From Onchocerca volvulus (lineage: Eukaryota > Nematoda > Chromadorea > Rhabditida > Onchocercidae): 64,000 bases of DNA. The notes below the pieces were generated by a model. That model ran no database searches and had not been told where the DNA came from. It saw only the letters and a program-made list of their open reading frames with translations. Positions 1-14,000 of the stretch are shown here, in pieces (position 1 is the stretch's first letter; every line of letters begins with the position of its first letter). The stretch covers positions 16,221,054 to 16,285,053 of the forward strand of contig HG738138.1 of assembly GCA_000499405.2 (NCBI GenBank), in the 5' to 3' direction. A program made the translations under genes and the position numbers.

Positions 1-893
1 TCCGTTGAAAAGTTATAAGTTTGCTTCTTTCAAGTATCTAAGGAATTTTTAAATGTAGATATTATCTTAATTTTTGAATGTTGCATTGATCAAACATGAA
101 TTTTTGAGATTACAGCATTGCTGGGACACTTCCTGAAAGAAAGGAAGAAAATATCTTCCTAAATTCGGAGCATTATCATTTCCGATGATCTCTTTTTATC
201 AATAAATGAAAAATATGGGTAGATGAGATGAAAATCTTATATCTTATATTGCAAAAATGTCTTATGTCTTATATTGTATCGGAATAAATTCTGGCACTTT
301 AGCAACCTTTTTTTTTTATTTGCTTCACAAAGTGTTGATAAATTTGCACTTGCAATAAATATTTTAGCAGAAAATCAGAAATTAGGCAAATCTTTTTTCC
401 TCTTGAAATTCCTTTTTTCCTAAATCTCTCGGGAGAATTCTAAACTTAATGGAATCCTTGAAATGAGATGTTTTGCTTATATTTTATGTTAAATTTTCAT
501 AAAATTTTAGAGAAAAAGGTAACATTAAAACGGTATTCTTATTTTGACCACGTGATCTTCTCGCCTTATGAGCTTCTTGATTTATCCTGGATTTTCATGT
601 ATCTTTGAGACAATTCTTTTTCTCTTGATTTCATCATTTCCTTATTTACCTTTACACATGCACCTTTACATCTTTCGATCTTTCTGTTCGCACATCCATT
701 CCCTTCTAATGATTTCTTGATTTTTTGATTTATTTGATTAATTTTTTTTTTCCATTTTTATTTATGATAGAAAATATTTCCAATCAAAAAATAGATCAAT
801 AATTCAAAATGAAATTACTCGATTTGTTCATTTGACGCGAATAAATCATTTCAAAACGTATGAAAATTTTGTTCAAGTGAAATTTTTTCAAAT

Positions 894-919
894 AACAAAA
901 AAAAAAAAAAAAAAAAAAG
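894..919. repeat. Poly-A tract (about 22-24 nt)
   Basis: Near-uninterrupted A run in non-coding sequence, with a single G near its end. Homopolymer; length may be inaccurate in the assembly. Confidence 0.9.
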
Positions 920-3035
920 AAAAAAATGGATGACAACTAATTTTATATGATGATGACTAACGCAGATGATGATTGTCGTCCTCTTTTTTCCCTAAATTGA
1001 CATTGACAACATGGAAGCAATGTGACATGCATGCATGCAATTTTACAATTGTAAATATTGTGAATCATAATTCGATCTAATATGGGGAAACGTCCAAATT
1101 TTTAATGAAAAAATTGAAAAAAAAAAAAACTTGATTTGATGATTATCATTTTCTTCTCTACCGTTTTCCAGTTTATATCCATTCGATGATTGTGTTAATG
1201 GTTAACAATTTCGTTTTTTATAGAACTTATCGATTCAGAATTATAGAAAAGTTTAAAGTAATGAGGAATATTTGCCTTATAATCTCAAACCGAGCTGATC
1301 CCGCTGCATGTCAACTTTTCCTCCTTTCTTTCTTGCCAGATCTCGAGATTAATCATCGTTATAACTACTTCTCATGCTTTTCTCGACAAGAATCTCTCGA
1401 AAAATTATGTAGATAAAAAAAATTTGAAACCATTTGACTACCCATATAGTTTTGTTTTGAAAATTCGTGAAGCTTCACGTAGCTACTCTAGTGACTAAAC
1501 GTTAACTTTTCGTTGTGTTAGATCGCTTATTGTATTGCTTACGCGATAATTATTCTTAATTGATCGATCAGTTCATTGGCCAGTCAAGCTTGGCTCCTCT
1601 AACTAGTGTAGATAAACAAATTGAAAATTTTAATTATTAAAAGAATAATTTGAAATCTTTCCAAATTCATTCAACTTTTTCCACATAAATAAATGGTTAA
1701 ATTGATACTGCTAAAGTAGTAATTCAATCACTCGTCATCCTATCCTCTCATATTCAAGACTTTTAAAATTGTTGCTATGGTTAAGTTTGAAGTCACGAAT
1801 CAATATTTTTGTCTTTTTTTCTCATTCTCACTTCAAAATTTCCACTATTTTCTTAATTTCTTCCATCTTTTTCCTTTTCAACCTCTCAGACTTGTTTGTC
1901 ATCCTCATTGTTCGTCTGTAAATGATTTGCTTAATGCAACTCCAAAAGCCTTTTCGTTTTTTTTTTTTTTTTCGCTTTTTTCTTTCTCGACGATCTTGAC
2001 AAGATCAGCTAGTCGTCTTCCTTTTTAACTTTTCAGGTTTATCTAAGAATCTAGCCAAGCAATTTTGCAAAAATGGAAAAATAATTGCCACAAAAAATTC
2101 TCTAATTGTTTTCTTTTTCTCTTGTAAAAGAATGAAAATTTATTCTTTTTATATCGCAATTTTTAAATCTCTTTTTGGCTAACAAAATCCTATTTTTTAC
2201 TTTTCTTTTTTTACTATTCCATTTCTTTATCTTGTTGCTAACTATTCATATGCTTATTCTGGCTCATTTCCTTTTTTTTCCGGAAAGTTTTGAATGAATT
2301 TATTAAAATCAAACTTTTTTTTTCTTATGGCACGTAAGGGAGGATAATGGATATTTTGATATCGATATATGTTAAAGAGGAATGCAAAATTCATTAACAT
2401 TATACGGTAACTTACTTTGGTGTTATGCGTTTTGTATTCATGTTCACCGAAATCGATTCAGTTGTGATTTTCGTCAAGTTTAATGGAATGGACATATACT
2501 GTTCCTTTATATGGAGTGGTTTAATTATTTTAATTTGTTTTGAAGTTATCTTATCTTAATTTTTCTTCAAGAATGATACCGTATTTTCATTCTAAGATCC
2601 AATTTTGGTCAAATTTTATGAGAGAAAAAGGAAGTAGACTAATTGCTCTTATTTCAAAATTGATTCTGAAATAGTTGTTCGTTTTAAATCACGTGAAAGA
2701 GCTATTAAACAACCGTAATTTTTTCCATTCTTTTAGTATCATATATGACACAGGAAATGGTATGATTCAGTCAAAAATAAACTGATTCAACTGGCATTCT
2801 TGGTGACATTGATTTTTTCAAAACAAACGTTTCATGTTCTTTTCCTTTCTTCTTTTACAAACAATCTAAAATGCATTTTATTTACTAAAGAGAAAGGAAT
2901 GGATGATTATTCGATCAATCGATACTTTTTCATTCTTAAAAAATAATCTCGACAAGTATTGAAATTTAATCAAAACTAATAATAGGGTTCAGTTTATTTG
3001 ACGGATAAGTATTACGTATGAATCATATGTTGTAG

Positions 3036-3197
3036 GTGGATTTTGCTATAGCTAAAAAGTTATATAATAGTAATTATCTGGATGTTCAATACCGGAAGTT
3101 ACTTTATCATATTGCAAATATCCTCTCACATATGAATAAAAAATATTGGCCAATCAAAATATTTCGAAGTAATTATAATACTGGTAGAGAAAACAAG
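3036..3197 (+). other. Candidate orphan coding exon (possible distant 5' exon of par-1)
   Basis: A 162-base block open in one frame (54 codons, phase 0 at both ends) is bounded by an acceptor (TTGTAG before 3036) and a good donor (AAG then GTATATG after 3197). The translation is rich in K, Y and N, including NYLDVQYRKLLYHIANIL, and is less low-complexity than the surrounding frames. Phase 0 would allow direct joining to the exon at 16746, but the gap would be 13.5 kb. No domain is recognised. It may equally be a chance open stretch; no ATG upstream with a matching donor was identified. Confidence 0.28.
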
Positions 3198-6100
3198 GTA
3201 TATGTTTCAAATAGAATGTTAGTTTTCAAATCTTTGTTAGCTTCTCCAATCCTCCCATTTCGTATTTAGTTTTGGTATTTTAAAAAAAAAAAGAAGAAAG
3301 AAAAAAGTTGATCATTGAGTGTTAATTTCAAATGAAACCATATTGTTATTTTGTCTTTCATAAGCTATAAGAAGTTTTTGCATATCGAACTTCTTGTGAT
3401 ATTACAAATAAGCCTGAAAATTTTGGCTAAGAAATATACTGTAAATCTTTTTTGTTTTTGATAATCAAATGATTAATGGATTGCAGAAACCAAACTATTC
3501 TGATCATATGTAATTAAGTAAGAAATTATTTAAATGTTCGAAAATTGAGCAAATGATGAAAATATCTTCATCGATTCATATGAATCGATAGGTTCGCTCA
3601 TTTTCTTATTATTTTTATCTTATCATATATGAAATGGATCAATATCTTATTTTATTGAATATATAAACATATATATGTATATCCGTTTTATCAAATGGCG
3701 AAGGAATCAGACTGCTTTATTTGTCGTCATTGTCATCGTTGTCGTCATCAACTTTTTCTCTCATTCTTTTAAATGAAATTATTTCATGCTATAATAAACT
3801 TTAATATCCATTTTCAAGCATTACTTATAAGCTGTCATTTCTAAATATTATAATCAAATTTCGATCTCATCTCTGTTGTAGAACGATTACAGCTTAGAGT
3901 AACTAATAATTGTTGGTATTATTTTTTAGATATTTTAATAATTATTGTCATACCTGTATCAGATGTATTTTTTCCTCCCTCTCTTTCTTTCTTTCTCTTA
4001 AATACTTTAATTTTTCACAAATATTTTAATAAATGATTTTCCGAAAGAGAAAAAATCCAATATTTATTAAGTTAACACTTTTTTTTTCTTCAAAAGAAAA
4101 ATTGACATCAATTTTGTTTCAAAATTTAAAGGATTTAATTTAGAGAAATTAACTTAATTTGGATTTAATTTTGAATTTATTCAGTTACATCGATGACATC
4201 TATTTTATCCGATACTGTTCATCTACTGACGATATTGCTGATAAAACTGAAAATAACTTGTTTTTTTTTTCGAATAAATCAATGATTTTATTGAGCAGGA
4301 CTGGAAATGATTACTTTTTTTCCGGATGAATCCACAATCGAATCATCTAATTCAATAAATCCGTTGCTTAGGTTAGATTATTTCGAATAATTCGAGGTAA
4401 CCAAATAAGAAAATCATTTTGATATTGAATGGAAATCGCTCTTCGAATTAATTGCATAGAAATAGAGATGGCTAATCAGATTCTAATTTGTGCAATCTTT
4501 TTCTCTTCACAATTCCCGAATCAAATGTATCGGAAATCCATCTTCTGTTCAGCCATCTTTCGCCGTCTCTTGGTGGTTGAATTGAGGAATAATTTTAATT
4601 GTCTCATGGCACTCACTGTAAATCTATTCCGCTGATAGAAATATTATCAATTTTACGGGACTAATAGCTCTTCTTAGACAATCCAAACACAAATTTTATT
4701 CTCGAATGATGAGAATTTTCCGACTTCTTACTTTTCCAATTTCGCTATTCACTAAACCATGAATTTTTGACGACTCAGTATCAAAAAATTTTTTACAATA
4801 CGTGCCTCTTTAAATTTCACAGGAACTATTTAAATTATTTTCCATCTGATAAGGTCGATTGGAACATGTTAGAATGAGTTAATAGTTCAGTTTGTTAAGT
4901 TCAATAGTCATCGGAAATTTCATCAAACTACTATTCAATCAGATGTACTTTCAGTTGGAATGCTTTTATCATTAAAAACTTAGTAATGATGATTTCTTGC
5001 TACTTTCTATTTAGTGATAACGCCATATATTACTGCTACTGCTCCTACCTGCTGAATAACATTTATATTATGTATGAATTTGTTCTTAAATTCTCCCAAT
5101 TGATTAATTTATCAACTTTCGGACTTTTTCTCAATCATTTTTGGGAATCCACCGAATTTTAAATACGTGCACTTTTGTCTGTATCCTGTCTTCTTATATA
5201 ACAGCTTCTGATTTCACGCAGAAAATTTTGATTTCCTCCACGTTCATAACCTAAATAAATTCTCTACCAATTACATCAATCTTCATGATGCTATTCTTTT
5301 TTCATACTGTTCTTTTCTTTCTCACAGTTATAAACTATTTCTTACTTCCTGCTTCCTTTCAAACAATTTCCTATGCGTTGATGGAATTTTCAACTTGTAT
5401 TATTAATCTGGTCATCCTGGGATGAAATAAACTAGTTCCAGCAAATGTATATTAAAAATTAATAAATGACATACAATTAACCGTTGAATACACAAAATAG
5501 TATATGCACAACTTTCCTAACAATCATGATGAAGCTAATACAATCGAAATTGTGATATACACCTTGAGCTAAACGACCGTATAAAAAAATGAACAGATTA
5601 TTTACATCATTAACGTGAGCTTAATGTCGAGAACAAAGCACTCTATCAGCAATGAATATCCGGAAAGTCTCAACAATTATTTCAAATTACTAGAAACTTC
5701 TTCGACATGCAGTTAATCTCACGCATAAAATACGTAATTATCAATCATAAAAGTATCAACCCATCAATTTTTATATCAGCTCATTTCATAGCTAAATCTG
5801 AACAAAATACATCTTATTTATAATACACTTACATCATGTAAATATCGCATAAAATTAATGATGCCTATTTTGTCTATTAAATTGTATAAATTAATGATGC
5901 ATTGTTGGAGAAAGTCTTCCTAATATAGCAATCCAAGTTTATTTGATACTTGTTACACTTACGTTACGTCATTCCTGTTTATATACATCCATTTGTACTA
6001 CTACTACACAACTTGACGTTAGTTCCATTTCTGCAAGAAAGATGAGGGAAAATTGCAGGCAATTTAAATTTCTAATCTCTGCTCTCATCTCGGCCTCATT

Positions 6101-6458
6101 TAGACAACTGACGACGACTAGCTCTCGAAAAAGTTCTTATTCTCGAACTCTTTCGCTTTATTTTCAAGCCTACCTTTGTTTACCACTTCCTTTCATCTCT
6201 CTTCTTGCCACTGTATTATTTCTGAATTAATTCAAAATTGATGTTTTTAAATTTCTCAAACACACCTTTCTTTCTCTCTCCCCTCCCTCCCTCTCTATCT
6301 CATTCTCTCTGTGCTGTTCAATGTATCTGTGCAAGGATGATGCAGCTTTATGGATGGGTTTGTTGTCGCACCAAAATGAATGTCTGTTGATCGCATATTT
6401 GAAAAGAAAGTCCCCAAAAGTTTATTTCAATAGATAGGAACAGACTATAGAAATATAA

Positions 6459-6493
6459 TATATAATATACTTATATATATATATATATACATA
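6459..6493. repeat. TA-rich dinucleotide microsatellite
   Basis: Imperfect then near-perfect TA repeats ending in a run of about nine TA units, directly upstream of a more GC-rich patch. Confidence 0.85.
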
Positions 6494-6657
6494 TGCAAAA
6501 CACGCCTCTGTCAAAGTGGAGTGCGCGCTGCATGCTATGATGCATGTGTTAAGGCAAGTTGCGAGTGCAAGAGGAAGTGGTGTCAGCACGTCCGTCCTCT
6601 CCTACCAACCTTCTGTTACGCATATAAAACTTCATCTGTCTGTCTAGCAACTTATGC

Positions 6658-6702
6658 GGATGTGTGTGTCTGTCTGTGTGTATGTGTATGTGTGTGTCCG
6701 TA
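6658..6702. repeat. TG/TGTC microsatellite
   Basis: Short imperfect array of TGTG, TGTC and TGTA units. Open frames across it (6521-6703 and 6664-6933) are cysteine- and valine-rich translations of the repeat and are not taken as genes. Confidence 0.85.
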
Positions 6703-9209
6703 ATGTATTGTTATTCAACCACCAGCATATTTCGTCTAAAATTCACCAAAAGGCTTATTGAAATGAGTGTGTATATATATAAGCTTCTATGTATGTTTAT
6801 ATGTGTGAGTCCGGTACGGAGGAATCATCGTATCGCACGTTCACACACCCATCCATCCATTCCAGCCCATTTCAATATATTGACATTTTATTCCGATCGA
6901 TCGATTTTGCTATTTATGATTTCAATTTTGTAGTTAGAAAAATCAGGAAAATAATTGCTACAAATTTTTGGAACAAATAACGAACGAAACAACCAGATAG
7001 ATCGCTGAGAGATCATGTCTATTTCATTCCGTCTCGTCCCGTTTTGTCTTTGCTTACATTTTGATTAAAATGAAGTAACATACTGATGGTAATTTGTATT
7101 CTGTCGATTCACTGGCAACAGCAATTATTTAACCGGTTAATTTAACTTTTATTCCTAGAGAATCAGTACTGGTGGGATAGTTGATTCAGATTTATGCAAC
7201 TTGGCATTTTGGAAGTATAAATTTCAACTTTGAAAAATAAACAGCATTTCTGGACATCCATTTATATCGTCAAGTAATGTTACCTTATGCTTGAGGGAAC
7301 ATAAACATTGTGCAACATTTCTTACGGAACACTTCTTTGATACCCCTCATTTACCGACATGCTTCGTCATTTTAATAATTTTCGAGGAATTCATGCATAG
7401 ACCGATCTAATGTACTAGTTTTTGTTCACTTTTAGCGCTTTTGTTCCGGATGATAAGCTTCATTTTAGCGGATTTTTATCAAATATGATAAATTAATTTC
7501 TCGTTCACTGATTTACCTATTTTTCGCCCTGAAACACTGCAAAAAATCACGATATCGTCGCTACATCTTTCTTGTTTGCTGCAGTGCTCGAAAGTTCAGT
7601 TTCATTTCAAGTCTCCCATAAAGTTCAATTTCATTTCAGTTTTCCTGTGAGTACTGCTTTTTTTTGGCATTGTAAAGCACCAGTTTTGTCAAACAGTTTT
7701 AAATTCATTCAGATTTCACTAACGGAAGATATATTTTTTGATGGAGGGAATGAGTAGAATGATTTGATTCCATTTCATTCTTGAAATTAGCATTCAGCTC
7801 ATGCATTTACAAGGTTGACGAGAGATGTAGGAATGAGTAATCTTGATGAAATTGTTAGTAAATGTGAATTAAAATTAAGACTAATATCATTAAAATATTG
7901 CTCGCTGTAGTTGTCGGAGGAATATCAACTTACTACAGACCAGGATTTGTTCAGTTTTCTGCTATCATTCAGGAATTTGGTTTTAAAGAAGTGGAAAGAG
8001 TAAGCGTAATGAATTATAATTTTTAGTAATCTAAGCAAAGATTTGAATTTTTGTTTCTTATGCATACTGATTTGTTTTCCAAGGGATTGGAAATGTCTTC
8101 TTCCCATTTTCCTGTTTTCTGGTTTACTTAATCGAGTACTTGACATTCTGCGGCCGTCTTTTCTTGCGTCATTAAACTTATCATTTCAGTCATCTTTTAT
8201 CTTTTTTCCTTTCTCATTTATTTCAATTTATGCGTTTGGTCTATTGTATTTTAACTATTGGGCTGAACTTTCTGCTTTAATACATAAAAAAATGTATTCT
8301 TATTTTTCGTGTCATGGAATCAAATTTTCCAATTACATGCTCCACTCATTTCGAAGCTTTTCAGTTTTTCTTTCTCTTCAAGACAAATCTTGCAATAAAC
8401 CAAGCCAGAAATAAATTTTTATAAGAAATGGATAAAATATTTCGTTTTATCAATCTACTGATTAGGCTGGTAATGGTGATTTGAACCTTTTTGATCATAA
8501 TCAGTACCTGTATGATGCAGCTGATTTAAGTCTGATAATTTTGCCTTCAGGTGATTCAAGTGTGATATCGTCATTGCTACATTACCAAAATAATAAAAAA
8601 TTATATGTTTTGGGAATAATATATCGGAAATCGAAATCTGAAATTTTTCGATTTTAAAAACTGATGAAAGTACAAGAAATCCTTGCAGTTTGACAGTTTG
8701 TTTCTCGATACGAACATGTCCTGAGATTTTCCTGTAATTCTGGGGAAACGACAGATGATGAGAATGATTTTGATTGCCTTTCTGAGATTTTTCTGAGTTT
8801 TCTGTTTTAGTATTATCGATAGTTGTGTTCTGTAGTAACATATACTTCTTTACCGATTATTCGGAGTGAAATAAAGGTGATATTATTAATGTTTGGTGAT
8901 GCTGTTAAAACATTTTGAAAATCGTGAAAGGCGTAATAATATCAGCAACAGTAATCCAGAAACAAAAGGTCACTTAAAAGACATCGCTAAGTTTGGTTAA
9001 TTTGACGATGAGAAAAACAATTTGTCAGTGATTTTGATCGATCGAATGATTGATGACTAATCAGTTGGAAACAAATAAACTGGCTTCGATATGTTGAGAT
9101 GATAACATTTCTTCAAAGAAATTTAGTTATTCTCCTTACCTGTTTGATCGGATGCTTTCAGTGTCACACTATATATAGAACTTTTCGCCATATGAATCAT
9201 TTTATGTTA

Positions 9210-9289
9210 TAATTCAATTTGTTTAAGTTTTCTGTAAGAAAATTTCCATATAATTCAATTTGTTTAAGTTTTCTGCAAGAAAATTTCCA
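9210..9289. repeat. Two-copy tandem duplication, 41-bp period
   Basis: Two adjacent copies (9210-9248 and 9251-9289) of a 39-base segment beginning TAATTCAATTTGTTTAAG differ at one base (T versus C in TCTGTAAG/TCTGCAAG). Recent local duplication in non-coding DNA. Confidence 0.95.
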
Positions 9290-10713
9290 ACTTTTTTTTC
9301 TCGTACTTTTGTATACGTCCACGAATCGTCCACGATCGTAATTTTTATGTAGAGCTATAAAGAAAAATTAATTACATTTAACAAAATTTAGCAATTGTTT
9401 TGGCCATTGTCATTAGCAGTTAAGAATCCGAAATCATCTATCTCCAAAAATTACTTCTTTTGAAATTTCGAAGTATCTACATGATGAATTGTGTTGATTC
9501 GCGAATTGGATTCAGCTACTGATGGTGTATAATAAAAACTATTATGATTCATATCAGAATAAAATTTGGAAAAAAAATTTTTTAAATAAACTTCGTATAA
9601 TATGAAACACGTCGTAGATTTTGAAAATCATTCGGAATTTTATCATGCACTAAAAATTCAGTTAATTTATATTTTCCAAATTTTATTTCTAGGATTTTCT
9701 TTTTTTTTTAAATTTTTTTCTGGTATACATCCATAATAGTTTTTTGCCCAAATGTTGTCCTCTTTCTTTTCTTGCAATCTTTCATGCACTTTTTCCTATC
9801 ATAGATGCTAATTTAAAGATTAATAAATGAAAAAAAAAAAAATAATGACATATTCGAGCATGAGATAGGTTATGATGTCGATAGTGATGATAATATTGAT
9901 AATGATGATAAAATTGTTGAATTTATCTTTGTAATATTATCTTTCTAGTTATTCATTTCACTTTCAGGATACATGTGCATATCAATCAGTCCTTCCCCAT
10001 TCCAACTTTTATCTTAATCACATTGCAGATTAACCGGAAACGGCAACATATGCTACTGAAGCAATTTCATTTTCTCGGGAATACTTCCTTTCCCTTCTTT
10101 TATAATTATGCTATTATCCTCTTCTTTCTCCTAATTAGGTATGAAATTTTGCTTATCAGTTGCATTGATTGGTTAATTAAAATCAAAATTCTTAAAATGT
10201 TTTAAATTTTATGCAGATTTTTGGACAGATTACAGTTTTGTATTTTTTCTCCATCCTCAGTAATCAGCAGTCTCTCTATTCCATGCTACTGGAATTTGCC
10301 GTACCTTTTCCACTCTTAAGTTTATTTACATAGAATATCGTCGGTCTGATTCAACATATATACAGTTTCCTTTCTGGAATAGATTTGTTTGAATAATTTT
10401 TGAGAACATGAAAATAGAACGAAACGTTAACACCGTATCATCAAATGATGATGACCAGCAATAATACCAAGGACGCTTGATACGTAGTAGTTTTCCATTT
10501 TTCTTCCGTTTTTCCCCAGATACTCATTTTTAATGCAGTAAGTACCATCCAGAAACGATAATTTCAAGAATTTGATGACTGATATTAGATGCTATTATAT
10601 CTTTTGATCATGCAAGAACTAATTGGTTGGAATGCCAACCTTAATATTAAGATTACATGAATAAATCTTAATATATTGGTTCGAGCTATACGGAAAATTG
10701 GAATTAAATACTG

Positions 10714-10829
10714 GATTCTCAGTTACTAATTAATTAAGCTGATTTTTGAAAATATACAAATAGAATGCATAGATTCTCAGCTATTAATTAATTAAGCTGA
10801 TTTCTAAAAACATGCAAATCGAATGCATA
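10714..10829. repeat. Two-copy tandem duplication, 58-bp period
   Basis: Copies at 10714-10771 and 10772-10829, each beginning GATTCTCAG and ending GAATGCATA, with a handful of substitutions. Non-coding. Confidence 0.95.
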
Positions 10830-10919
10830 CGTAACCAAGCAAAACACAGTTCCCAATATTCTATCAATAAATCAATCAATTAGGAAGCGCTAGAATGTAT
10901 TCATTTCTATCAATAATTG

Positions 10920-11065
10920 TAATTGTTGTTATTATTTATCATTATTATTATTATTATTGTTATTATTACTGTTATTAGTTACTGTTATTATTGTTATTAA
11001 TTATTAGATTATTAATTATTATTAGTGATAATTATTATTGTCATTGACTACTATTAATTATTATT
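10920..11065. repeat. Degenerate TTA/ATT trinucleotide repeat
   Basis: About 145 bases dominated by TTA, ATT and TGT triplets with interruptions; low-complexity, non-coding. Confidence 0.85.
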
Positions 11066-14000
11066 GTTGCAAATTCAGCTGATTCGAATAGCATTTTTCC
11101 TCCTATTCTTATCTCTTTATTTATTTTATTTGCCATCGAACATTTACATCTTAAATGTCAAATTGACGCACATTACTGCAATTATAGTTTTTGAAAATTG
11201 GATAAATTTCTAAAAATTTTCTCCTTTCCTTTGATTAGTTTTAATGGCATCTGAAAAATAAAAATTGATTTGACCTGAATTTTGGAAGGATTTTCCGAAT
11301 ACTTCTTTTTACTGCTGGAAAAGATGAGTTCTTTTGGTATTATATGTTATAAAGTATAACTCTCAATGCAGTAAATCGTATTCCAAAATATTATTTGTCT
11401 TTTTCGTTACTACATTTTATACATGTACTACATTCATAATATTTATATGGTTGCGAACGTTTCGCAAGATTTTAATTTCCTTTTTCTTTTGAAGAGAACA
11501 AGAAAGAACGTAGTCTTTATAAATTGGTTATTGATTATCATCATCAGCGGAAAGAATTATCATTGATCATCTCTATTTCTAGAGATAATAAAGTGAAGTG
11601 AAAGGTTATGGTAACTTGGTCTGATTGTTGTGTCATGATGTATGGATCTTCTTCCATGCAGACCAGCCCTTTTTTTTTAGAATCAAGTTTTCCTAAGAAA
11701 GCGCTAGAATGAGATGGCACTGTTAGACTAAATGTCCAGATTTCCGATTTAATAAAATTTGCTTTCGTTCTTCTTAGCCGAAGACGTTAGAATTCTCTAA
11801 ACTTCTTCATGGACAAATGAAATGGAAAAAAGCCTTCATCATCTCTTTCCGTCCCAACCCAACTCGGAAAAATGAAATTTCGATTAATTCTTTTATATGA
11901 ATTTTCATTCTTCAAATAAATTTAGCTACGTGATATTTAATTTTTAAGTAGTGAGTGAGTCAAATTGTCATGAGTGAGTCAAATTTTGTTTTCATCTATA
12001 ATTTTTTTTCGTTATTATTGCATAGTTCAAGCATCATTAAATTTTCACGAGCCTGTTAATATGTTAATTTGTTTACAAATTCAAATTTGTTTCAAAATTT
12101 TTACGGTCATGATTTTTATTTGAAATGGGAACTTAAATCTCGATGCTGTTCCAGCTGAAGTTCACATTTTAGAGAAATTAGTATCTAACTTTAAACTTCC
12201 TCTTTTTCTTGATAAGTAGAAATCACGGTCACGATACTTGCTCAATATTTATTATATGTCCGAAGAAGTAAACTAAATGGCAGCTGTAGTCTACATCGAA
12301 TTTTTGAAACCACCCATCTTGGTTTGATCACTAACTTTTTCCTGTTGAATTATACTGTTGTTTATTTTATAAACATTCTCCAACTTTTATAGAAAATTTT
12401 ACACCCGGAAATAGAATCATTTCCGTTTTTACAATTTTGAATGTGACAAAATTGGGAAACAGTGAATCACTATCATCATCTGTGGAGTATAAATTGTTGT
12501 GTATTTATAGGAAATTAATGAATCCGTACAGTGTCGATAACATTTTACCTGAATCTGCAGAAATTTATGTTATTTTTATTAATAAGAGTTGATAGTTGGA
12601 GATTAATTGATAAAAGTATATGCTATATTAAGCTTTTCAGCAGTTTGTTTACAAGATTTATTAATAGAAAACGAATATTATGCTGCAAGTTGAATTTGTA
12701 ATCAAAATAAGAATCGAATTTCTTTTCTTCTCCAATAAAACCTGATTTGATTAGATATTAAATAACAGTTGTCGTTTTCTTACACGACATTATTAGCATA
12801 CGGGAATGCAAATGTCTTTCAAGTGTTATTCAAGACCTCAAAGTGTAATGGAAAATGTACTATGCAATATTTAATTGCATAGGAGAAAAAAATAAGAAAA
12901 TGTAATCAAAAATAGATTTTGCTGAAATTACAGTTACAGACTTAACAATCAAGCTTGCTCTTTGAAAAATTTTAATTTCTTCCTGCATTTTATCGATGAT
13001 ATGTGTTGTCCGTCTTATTTTTAAAAAATAAAGTTACATTGTTTTTAAGAGTTCTGCAGTTTCCTTTTCTTAAGAAAAAGTTCAGTTACGAAAATATTTT
13101 CAATGTAGATAATGGAAATATATGAATCATAGTTTTCAGGTTCCAAATTTTGATTCAGTTTTTTTTTTTTTTTATGTTTGCATAAAGAAGGTAATTAGGT
13201 AATTTGCGAGTGGGCAAGAAGATAGATTATATCCATGATGATATCCTGAAATGAAGTCCTAAATTTTTTTCCCTACTTGCGCATACTGAATATTTACCAT
13301 AACATGTTAAAGTAATGAATGTATGAGTTTATCTTTACTATGATAAATATATTATAAGCATGAATTTTGAATTTACTTTGGTCACTACATTTTTTCGTCT
13401 AATTGGCTGATTAGTAGTGGAAATAAACAACGTAACAGTAATATATAATGAATTTATAGAATAAAGTGAACTGTTTTTGAAGGAATAAGCTTACAAATTG
13501 TGACAATGATATAAATAAATGATATATATATTTCCGACATCAATTAAGTACATTACCTTTTTTTTTTTTATTTTGGAAACTTTTTAACTAATGAAAGCAA
13601 ATGAAATTTCCTTTTAAGAAAGAAGAAATAAAAGCAGTAATGAAAAAACCTAACCTTTTTGTACCATTTAGAAATTTTCTTTAGTTAATTCACAATAATG
13701 TGGTAAATATTCGTGAACTGCAAAAGAAAAAGATATTTTGCTTAATTTTTTCGAAGAGAAAGGTGTGGAGGTCATGAATTGAAGCTATGAATTAGTTTGG
13801 TTAGGATCTTTCTTGTTCCTATCCATATCTTTATTATCGATTAAGATGAAAATAAGAAGATAATATTAAATTAGAGGAAGAAAAAGTTAGGAGTGAGAGA
13901 AATAAGAAAGTTACAAATTGAGGGTATAGAGAAAGAACAAGTTTTAAATTCTGATAACTCTTCGATAAACGCAGACTATCGTTCTATTATCATTGGTGAT

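Noticed and set aside
1026..1062. CATG repeat and TTTACAATTGTAAA palindrome
   Set aside because: Short palindromes are common at this composition; no second copy or context gives them meaning.
6521..6933. Cys-rich frames resembling a small secreted peptide
   Set aside because: Cysteines come from TG repeats and there is no signal peptide.
8043..8414. 123-codon hydrophobic frame on the + strand
   Set aside because: Phe/Leu/Ser-rich translation of T-rich DNA; it partly overlaps the opposite-strand frame 7925-8146 and has no features of a real protein.
8455..8841. 128-codon open frame on the - strand
   Set aside because: No recognisable domain, no plausible promoter or splice partners; an open frame this long is only marginally unexpected in 64 kb of six-frame AT-rich sequence.
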